Origin: Stutzerimonas stutzeri RCH2
Lineage (GTDB): Bacteria; Pseudomonadota; Gammaproteobacteria; Pseudomonadales; Pseudomonadaceae
Assembly (NCBI RefSeq): GCF_000327065.1
Contig: NC_019936.1
Location: 1,736,001-1,800,000 of the forward strand
Reading direction: 5' to 3'
DNA: 64,000 bases
The position numbers and the translations under genes are program-made. The notes beneath the pieces were generated by a model. It saw only the letters and a list, made by a program, of their open reading frames with translations, made no database searches and was not told the origin of the DNA. Positions within the stretch are counted from its first letter, which is position 1. Every line of letters begins with the position of its first letter. This document shows, in pieces, positions 58,250-64,000 of this stretch.

Positions 58250-59320
58250 TTGTCCGCTCCGATCATCGCGATTGATGCAATGGGTGGGGACTTCGGTCCC
58301 CACTGCATTGTTCCGGCCAGTCTTTCCTGCCTGGTTGAAAACTCCTCGCTGCATCTGGTCCTCGTCGGCCAAGTCTCTCTACTCGAACAGCTCGTTGCCC
58401 AGCATCCAGGGATCGATCGGTCGCGCCTGAAAATCGTCGATGCGCCCGAAACGATCGGCATGGACGAGCGCCCTGCTCAGGCATTGCGCGGCAAGCCTCG
58501 TTCATCAATGCGAGTTGCCCTAGAGCAGGTACGCGACGGTAAGGCGAAGGCCTGTGTGAGTGCTGGCAATACCGGGGCGCTTATGGCGCTGGCGCGTCAG
58601 ATACTGAAGACTCTCCCGGGTATCGACCGGCCGGCGATGGTGACAGCGTTACCCACGCAGGGTAGCCCCTGTCTGTTGCTGGATCTCGGCGCGAACGTCG
58701 ACTGCCCGGCCGACCAGCTATACCAATTCGCGGTGATGGGGGTGGTCGCAGCCGAGTCGCTGGGGCTGGATCAGCCAAGAGTTGCGCTGCTGAATGTCGG
58801 CACCGAAGAAATCAAAGGTACCCAGCAAGTCAAGCAGGCAGCTGTCCTTTTACAGCAGGCGCCGGATATCAACTACCGGGGCTTCATCGAGGGGGATGGG
58901 CTTTATCGCGGTGAGGCGGATGTCGTCGTTTGCGACGGCTTCGTCGGCAACGTATTGCTCAAGTCCAGCGAGGGGCTGGCGGGCATGCTGGTCGCCAAGG
59001 TTGAGGCGCTTTTTAGGCGGTCACTTGGGGCGCGTATCGTCGGTGCTATGGCGTTGCCGCTTTTACGCCGGCTCCGCGCAGAGCTGAATCCTGCGCAATA
59101 CAACGGTGCCAGTTTTCTCGGCTTGCAGGGCATCGTCGTCAAGAGTCATGGCGGTGCTGGTGCGGACGGCTTCAAAGCAGCCGTTCGGCGTGCGGCGGAG
59201 GACGTCGAGCATGATCTTCCCGGGCAGCTGGCGCGTCGACTGGGGCATTATCTTGGTGGCTCTCGTCCTTCCGTTGCGGGCGATGATGTGACTGCAGCTG
59301 ATGGCGAGCCATCCAACTGA
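58250..59320 (+). CDS. plsX: Phosphate acyltransferase PlsX
   Basis: 356 aa beginning [20 protein letters not shown], with [15 protein letters not shown]. PlsX makes acyl-phosphate from acyl-ACP for phospholipid synthesis. The best start is a TTG three bases after the rpmF stop; the resulting N-terminus matches P. aeruginosa PlsX. No strong ribosome site is seen, so translation is probably coupled to rpmF. Confidence 0.94.
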   Translation: MSAPIIAIDAMGGDFGPHCIVPASLSCLVENSSLHLVLVGQVSLLEQLVAQHPGIDRSRLKIVDAPETIGMDERPAQALRGKPRSSMRVALEQVRDGKAKACVSAGNTGALMALARQILKTLPGIDRPAMVTALPTQGSPCLLLDLGANVDCPADQLYQFAVMGVVAAESLGLDQPRVALLNVGTEEIKGTQQVKQAAVLLQQAPDINYRGFIEGDGLYRGEADVVVCDGFVGNVLLKSSEGLAGMLVAKVEALFRRSLGARIVGAMALPLLRRLRAELNPAQYNGASFLGLQGIVVKSHGGAGADGFKAAVRRAAEDVEHDLPGQLARRLGHYLGGSRPSVAGDDVTAADGEPSN

Positions 59321-59383
59321 AATTCGCTGCGCCTGTCACTGGCGTATTCTTCAGACGAACAGAACCACAAGAGAGTCGTTTTC

Positions 59384-60322
59384 ATGTCCGCATCACTTGC
59401 TTTCGTCTTTCCCGGTCAAGGGTCTCAGTCCCTTGGCATGCTGGCCGAACTGGGTGCTCAGCAGAGCGTGATCGTCGATACGTTTGCCGAAGCTTCCTCG
59501 GCGCTGGGCTATGATCTCTGTGCATTGACCCAGAACGGCCCGGAAGAGCAGCTGAATCAGACCGACAAGACCCAGCCAGCGATTCTGGCGGCTTCGGTTG
59601 CAATCTGGCGTCTGTGGCTGGCTGAAGGTGGTGCGCAGCCTGCCTTCGTTGCGGGGCACAGCCTCGGAGAGTATTCAGCGTTGGTGGCCGCCGGCAGTCT
59701 TCCGTTCGCCGATGCAGTCAAACTGGTTGAGCTGCGTGGTCAGTTGATGCAGCAGGCCGTACCGGCAGGGCAGGGTGGTATGGCCGCCATTCTCGGGCTG
59801 GACGATGCAGATGTGCTGGCGGCGTGTGCCGAGGCGTCGCAGGGTGACGTGGTCAGCGCTGTCAATTTCAACGCTCCCGGCCAAGTCGTGATTGCAGGAA
59901 GTGCTGCCGCCGTAGAGCGTGCAATCGAAGCATGTAAGGCGAAAGGCGCCAAGCGTGCAATGGCGCTGCCGGTGAGTGTTCCGTCCCATTGTGATCTGAT
60001 GCGTCCAGCCGCAGAGCGTTTTGCCGCCTCGGTGGAGGCGATTGCCTGGCAGGCGCCGCAGATTCCGCTGGTGCAGAACGTCAGCGCGGCCGTGGTGGCG
60101 GATCTGGATGCGCTCAAGCGCGATCTGCTGGCGCAGCTGTACAGTCCGGTGCGCTGGGTCGAATCGATGGTGGCCCTGGGCGAGCGTGGCGTGACTTCCT
60201 TGGTCGAATGTGGTCCCGGCAAGGTCCTTTCGGGCCTTAACAAGCGCTGCGTCAAGGGCATCAATACTTACAATCTCGATACCCCCGAGGCCTTTGCGGC
60301 CGCTCGTGCGGCACTGGCTTGA
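59384..60322 (+). CDS. fabD: Malonyl-CoA:ACP transacylase
   Basis: 312 aa with FPGQGSQSLGML near the start and the active site GHSLGEYSA (Ser93). It loads malonyl groups onto ACP, encoded three genes on. AGAGAG precedes the ATG. It is 63 bp after plsX and 14 bp before fabG. Confidence 0.96.
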   Translation: MSASLAFVFPGQGSQSLGMLAELGAQQSVIVDTFAEASSALGYDLCALTQNGPEEQLNQTDKTQPAILAASVAIWRLWLAEGGAQPAFVAGHSLGEYSALVAAGSLPFADAVKLVELRGQLMQQAVPAGQGGMAAILGLDDADVLAACAEASQGDVVSAVNFNAPGQVVIAGSAAAVERAIEACKAKGAKRAMALPVSVPSHCDLMRPAAERFAASVEAIAWQAPQIPLVQNVSAAVVADLDALKRDLLAQLYSPVRWVESMVALGERGVTSLVECGPGKVLSGLNKRCVKGINTYNLDTPEAFAAARAALA

Positions 60323-60336
60323 ACAAGGAGAATGCT

Positions 60337-61080
60337 ATGAATCTGCAAGGTAAGGTGGCGCTGGTTACAGGTGCGAGTCGCGGTATCGGCCAGGCCATTG
60401 CCCTTGAGCTCGGGCGCCAGGGCGCAATCGTGATCGGCACTGCTACCACTTCTTCTGGCGCCGAGCGTATCGCCGAGACTCTTAAGGAAAACGGTATCGA
60501 AGGTGCCGGCCTGGTGCTGGACGTCGGCAATGACGAGTCGGTCAGCAGTACTCTGGAACACATTCAGCAGCATCTCGGGCAGCCCGCAATTCTGGTCAAC
60601 AATGCTGGTATCACCCGCGACAATCTGATGCTGCGCATGAAGGATGACGAGTGGCACGACGTCATTAATACCAATCTGAGTAGCCTGTATCGTCTGTCCA
60701 AGGCCGTGCTGCGCGGCATGACCAAGGCCCGCTGGGGGCGAATCATCAATATCGGTTCGGTGGTTGGTGCCATGGGCAACGCCGGACAGGTAAACTACGC
60801 GGCAGCCAAGGCCGGTCTGGAGGGTTTCAGTCGTGCATTGGCTCGTGAGGTCGGTTCGCGCGGTATCACGGTGAATTCCGTGGCGCCTGGTTTCATCGAT
60901 ACCGATATGACTCGCGAGTTGCCGGAAGCCCAACGTGATGCGCTCCTGGGGCAGATTCCCCTGGGACGTCTCGGTCAGGCCGAAGAAATTGCCAAGGTCG
61001 TTGCGTTTCTCGCTTCGGACGGCGCTGCCTATGTCACCGGGGCTACTGTTCCGGTGAACGGCGGCATGTACATGAGTTGA
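60337..61080 (+). CDS. fabG: 3-oxoacyl-ACP reductase
   Basis: A 247-aa short-chain dehydrogenase. Cofactor motif TGASRGIGQAIA, NNAG, catalytic Ser141, Tyr154 and Lys158 (YAAAK), and a C-terminal VNGGMYMS. It reduces 3-oxoacyl-ACP with NADPH. The ATG at 60337 is used because AAGGAG lies just upstream; an in-frame codon at 60319 overlaps the fabD end. Confidence 0.96.
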   Translation: MNLQGKVALVTGASRGIGQAIALELGRQGAIVIGTATTSSGAERIAETLKENGIEGAGLVLDVGNDESVSSTLEHIQQHLGQPAILVNNAGITRDNLMLRMKDDEWHDVINTNLSSLYRLSKAVLRGMTKARWGRIINIGSVVGAMGNAGQVNYAAAKAGLEGFSRALAREVGSRGITVNSVAPGFIDTDMTRELPEAQRDALLGQIPLGRLGQAEEIAKVVAFLASDGAAYVTGATVPVNGGMYMS

Positions 61081-61100
61081 TGTGACACCCGGCGAAGGAG

Positions 61101-61118
61101 GACAGTCTTAGGGCTGTC
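61101..61118 (+). terminator. Weak terminator between fabG and acpP
   Basis: Stem GACAGTC / GGCTGTC (one G-T pair) with loop TTAG, followed by TTTAAATT. It stands before the separate acpP promoter and may partly uncouple acpP from fabG. Confidence 0.5.
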
Positions 61119-61194
61119 TTTAAATTAGCTATAAAACATCAGCTGGTTTATAGACAGATGGTTGAAGGCGGTATCATGCTTGCCTGCTTCCAGC

Positions 61195-61222
61195 TTGAAA
61201 TGCGGAAAACGCTTTCTATACA
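61195..61222 (+). promoter_or_regulatory. Predicted sigma-70 promoter of acpP
   Basis: TTGAAA (61195-61200), a 16-bp spacer and TATACA (61217-61222), giving a ~45-nt leader with AGGAG before the acpP ATG. The 190-bp gap is AT-rich. Confidence 0.65.
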
Positions 61223-61272
61223 CTACCGCGCAAACCAGCTGCCTGATTTTTCCATAGGAGTGAAAACAAGGT

Positions 61273-61509
61273 ATGAGCACCATCGAAGAACGCGTCAAGA
61301 AAATCGTTGCCGAGCAACTTGGCGTTAAAGAAGAGGAAGTAACCAACAGCGCTTCCTTCGTCGAAGACCTGGGTGCCGACTCTCTTGACACCGTTGAGCT
61401 GGTGATGGCTCTGGAAGAGGAATTCGAGACCGAGATCCCGGACGAGCAGGCTGAGAAGATCACCACCGTTCAGGAAGCCATCGATTACATCAATGCGCAC
61501 GCGCAGTAA
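61273..61509 (+). CDS. acpP: Acyl carrier protein
   Basis: A 78-aa acidic protein, [20 protein letters not shown], with the phosphopantetheine site GADSLDTVE (Ser37). It carries growing fatty acids for FabD, FabG, FabF and PlsX encoded around it. It has its own promoter and terminator, in keeping with its very high need in the cell. Confidence 0.98.
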
Positions 61510-61532
61510 GTTGTAATCCGCTTCGGAAACAG

Positions 61533-61571
61533 GAAAGCCGCACTGCCTTGATCGAGGTAGTGCGGCTTTTC
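61533..61571 (+). terminator. Terminator/attenuator after acpP
   Basis: A long stem whose arms contain AAAGCCGCACT and AGTGCGGCTTT, with a mismatch and a CC/GG extension toward the loop, followed by TTTTCTTT. It lies 24 bp after the acpP stop and ahead of fabF, so it probably lets only part of the transcripts continue. Confidence 0.8.
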
Positions 61572-61681
61572 TTTGAGAGAGATTCATCTGGGTCACGGGG
61601 TGCTATCCGGCACTCGATCCAAGGATCGTTCCTGTTACGACGGGAGCCGAGCCGAGCACGTTAGGTATAGGAGTAATCGCT

Positions 61682-62926
61682 GTGTCGCGTAGACGCGTCG
61701 TAGTCACCGGGATGGGCATGCTTTCGCCACTGGGTAACGATGTGCCGAGCAGCTGGCAGGGTATTCTCGCCGGCCGTAGTGGTATCGGCCTGATCGAGCA
61801 CATGGACCTTTCTGCCTATTCCACTCGTTTTGGCGGGTCGATCAAGGGCTTCGATGTCGAGCAGTATCTGCCGGCTAAGGAAGCACGCAAGCTCGACTTG
61901 TTCATTCAGTACGGCCTCGCTGCGAGCTTTCAGGCCGTGCGGGATTCCGGTCTTGAAGTCACTGACGCCAATCGGGAGCGCATCGGCGTCGCGATGGGGT
62001 CTGGTATCGGTGGTCTGACCAACATCGAAAACAGCTGCAAGGCGCTGATTGAACAGGGCCCGCGGCGTATTTCGCCCTTCTTCGTGCCGGGTTCCATCAT
62101 CAACATGGTGTCTGGCTTCCTGTCGATCCACTTGGGATTGCAGGGTCCGAACTATGCGATCGCCACTGCCTGTACCACGGGCACCCACTGCATCGGCATG
62201 GCCGCGCGCAATATCGCCTATGGCGAGGCGGATGTGATGGTCGCAGGTGGATCCGAAATGGCTGCCAGCGGGCTCGGTATTGGTGGCTTTGCGGCGGCGC
62301 GGGCGTTGTCCACGCGCAACGACGATCCCGCTGCGGCCAGTCGTCCGTGGGATAAGGAGCGTGATGGCTTCGTTCTGTCCGACGGTGCCGGTGCCCTGGT
62401 GCTCGAGGAGCTGGAGCATGCCAAGGCCCGTGGCGCGCATATCTATGCGGAGCTGATTGGTTTTGGCATGAGTGCCGACGCCTTCCACATGACGTCGCCA
62501 CCCGACGATGGCGCCGGTGCGGCGCGCTGCATCCGTAACGCGCTGAAGGACGCTCAGCTTAATGTCGAGCAGGTGCAGTACATCAACGCGCATGGGACCT
62601 CCACGCCGGCAGGCGACAAGGCCGAGGCTGCTGCGATCCGCAGTGTGTTTGGCGATCATGCCTATGAGCTGTCAGTGAGTTCGACCAAGTCCATGGTCGG
62701 CCACCTGCTCGGTGCCGCCGGTGCTGTCGAGGCGATCTTCAGCGTTCTGGCCATTCGTGATCAAGTCGCACCGCCGACCATCAATCTGCATGAGCCTGAC
62801 GAAGGCTGCGATCTCGACTTCGTACCGCACCAGGCCAAGCCGAGGCCGATCGACGTCGCGGTGTCCAACTCCTTCGGCTTCGGTGGAACCAACGGTTCGC
62901 TGGTATTCCGCCGGTTTGCCGAGTGA
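61682..62926 (+). CDS. fabF: 3-oxoacyl-ACP synthase II
   Basis: A 414-aa condensing enzyme with Cys164 ([10 protein letters not shown]) and the two histidines in [11 protein letters not shown] and [10 protein letters not shown]. It elongates acyl-ACP with malonyl-ACP and sets the balance of unsaturated fatty acids with temperature. The GTG start follows TAGGAG. It overlaps pabC by 4 bp (GTGA). Confidence 0.96.
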   Translation: MSRRRVVVTGMGMLSPLGNDVPSSWQGILAGRSGIGLIEHMDLSAYSTRFGGSIKGFDVEQYLPAKEARKLDLFIQYGLAASFQAVRDSGLEVTDANRERIGVAMGSGIGGLTNIENSCKALIEQGPRRISPFFVPGSIINMVSGFLSIHLGLQGPNYAIATACTTGTHCIGMAARNIAYGEADVMVAGGSEMAASGLGIGGFAAARALSTRNDDPAAASRPWDKERDGFVLSDGAGALVLEELEHAKARGAHIYAELIGFGMSADAFHMTSPPDDGAGAARCIRNALKDAQLNVEQVQYINAHGTSTPAGDKAEAAAIRSVFGDHAYELSVSSTKSMVGHLLGAAGAVEAIFSVLAIRDQVAPPTINLHEPDEGCDLDFVPHQAKPRPIDVAVSNSFGFGGTNGSLVFRRFAE

Positions 62927-63744
62927 CATCGAGCTGGCTGAACGGGCAACCCTGTATAGGGCTGCCCGTTCATGATCGCGGCCTGGCCTATGGAGATGGG
63001 CTATTCGAGACGATACGGGTCGCAGATAGTCAGGCTCCGCTGCTCGATCGCCATCTGCAGCGATTGCGCGATGGCTGTCAGCGCCTTGCTATCCCAATTG
63101 ATACCGATGAGCTGCGCAACGAGTTGGCGCGGTTCTTCCCAGTCCTGGGGCGGGGTGTTGCCAAGCTCATCGTCACACGCGGCACCGGGCAGCGCGGTTA
63201 TGCCCCGCCCGAGCCCTGTCAGCCGCAACGGCTGCTTTTAGGCTCGCCTCTTCCCGCCTACCCGCCACAGAACGCCCTCGCCGGGATCCGGCTTTTTCCT
63301 TGTGAGACACGTCTGGCCGAGCAGCCACGGCTCGCCGGCATCAAGCATTTGAATCGGCTGGAGCAGGTGTTGGCGCGTGCCGAATGGCACGATCCCGCCT
63401 ACGCCGAGGGGTTGATGCGCGATATGTCTGGCAGGGTGGTGGAGGGCGTCTTCAGCAATTTGTTCATGGTTGTCGACGGTGAACTGCGCACCGCGTCGCT
63501 GGTACGGTGCGGAGTTGCGGGTGTCATGCGAGCGGAGATCATGGCCCGTGCATCGCAGCATGGGCGCACCGTGGTCGAGAGCGACATCAGCTATGCCGAA
63601 CTGCTACAGGCTGACGAAGTGTTCCTTTGCAACAGCCTCTACGGTATCTGGCCTGTCACAGCTTTGGCCGAACGTGTCTGGCCGGTCGGTCCGCTGACCC
63701 GTAAACTGCAGGCCGTTGTTGCCGACCTGTTGAGTGATCCGTGA
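62923..63744 (+). CDS. pabC: Aminodeoxychorismate lyase
   Basis: A 273-aa PLP-fold class IV enzyme. [18 protein letters not shown] near the N-terminus, the PLP lysine in [13 protein letters not shown], and [14 protein letters not shown] near the end. It releases pyruvate from aminodeoxychorismate to give p-aminobenzoate for folate. A GTG start lies within the fabF stop. It overlaps mltG in the same way. Confidence 0.94.
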   Translation: MTSSWLNGQPCIGLPVHDRGLAYGDGLFETIRVADSQAPLLDRHLQRLRDGCQRLAIPIDTDELRNELARFFPVLGRGVAKLIVTRGTGQRGYAPPEPCQPQRLLLGSPLPAYPPQNALAGIRLFPCETRLAEQPRLAGIKHLNRLEQVLARAEWHDPAYAEGLMRDMSGRVVEGVFSNLFMVVDGELRTASLVRCGVAGVMRAEIMARASQHGRTVVESDISYAELLQADEVFLCNSLYGIWPVTALAERVWPVGPLTRKLQAVVADLLSDP

Positions 63745-64000
63745 TCCGTAAAATTCTCATTCTGCTGCTGGCCGTAGTGCTGTTAGCGGCAATCTCGCTC
63801 GGATTGTTCGCCTGGAAGCAGCATGCTGCGCTCGAGCAATCGCTGGTCGTGACAGACGAGGCCCTGCTGCTCGATGTGCGTCCGGGCGATACGCCCAGCG
63901 GCGTTTTTCAGCGCCTGGAAGCGGAAGGTGTGTTGGATGACGCGTTCTGGTTGCGGCTGTACTGGCGGCTGAACCTGTCCGGGCAGAGCCTGCACAGCGG
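63741..64000 (+). CDS. mltG: Endolytic transglycosylase MltG (5' part only)
   Basis: The first 86 codons of a gene cut by the right edge. A GTG overlaps the pabC stop. The product begins [20 protein letters not shown], a single membrane anchor, then has LLLDVRPGDTPSGVFQRLEA, typical of the LysM-like start of MltG (YceG). MltG cuts nascent glycan strands and helps to end peptidoglycan chains. The catalytic domain is outside the window. Confidence 0.92.
   Translation, partial: MIRKILILLLAVVLLAAISLGLFAWKQHAALEQSLVVTDEALLLDVRPGDTPSGVFQRLEAEGVLDDAFWLRLYWRLNLSGQSLHS

Overview
The window reads as the chromosome of a gamma-proteobacterium of the Pseudomonas / Stutzerimonas stutzeri type. This rests on high-GC coding, protein sequences that look Pseudomonas-like throughout, and gene order. 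Positions 1-11.2 kb match the order of the P. aeruginosa PAO1 gacS-cysM-rlmD-relA-mazG region (about PA0928-PA0937). Positions 23.0-64 kb follow PAO1 PA3003 down to PA2963 (csiV, mfd, gap, nqrA-F, sthA, lol genes, comA, lpxK, kdsB, murB, rne, rluC, the fab cluster, mltG) almost gene for gene. No rRNA, tRNA, CRISPR array, prophage or insertion sequence was seen.

Region 1 (1-11.2 kb) holds the start of mnmC, the hybrid sensor kinase gacS and a TRIC/UPF0126 channel gene divergent from an ArgP-type LysR regulator. It continues with cysM, rlmD, relA, mazG and a DUF2058 gene. Three related palindromic repeats sit on either side of mazG. Region 2 (11.2-22.9 kb) is the accessory-looking joint between the two syntenic blocks. 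It carries a tiny proline-rich ORF, an erythromycin-esterase-like gene, an orphan 77-aa protein, a complete four-gene ligase-associated DNA repair cassette (exonuclease, ligase, Lhr-Core helicase, phosphoesterase), an uncharacterised 189-aa protein and a SNF2 helicase. An in-frame TGA appears to have moved the SNF2 start to a TTG codon.

Region 3 (23-43 kb) has csiV and mfd divergent from a long-form GAPDH, then the Na+-translocating NADH:quinone reductase operon with its two maturation factors (ApbE for covalent FMN, NqrM for the NqrD/E Fe-S centre). The transhydrogenase sthA follows. Next come a small PilZ / GDPD operon on the minus strand, the LolCDE lipoprotein exporter and a DUF2062 gene. 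Region 4 (43-50 kb) is a tightly overlapping envelope operon: comA/rec2, exbB, exbD, lpxK, trm112-like, kdsB, a low-molecular-weight phosphatase and murB.

Region 5 (50-64 kb) has rne on the minus strand with a long leader, divergent from rluC-HAD-sppA. maf is then divergent from the yceD-rpmF-plsX-fabD-fabG-acpP-fabF-pabC-mltG cluster, which links ribosome protein L32 to fatty acid, folate and peptidoglycan synthesis. Most of the window is core metabolism. The points most worth a second look are the SNF2 premature stop, the intact repair cassette, the predicted leaderless starts of rluC and yceD, the repeat-rich nqr promoter, and the PilZ protein with a degenerate c-di-GMP motif.
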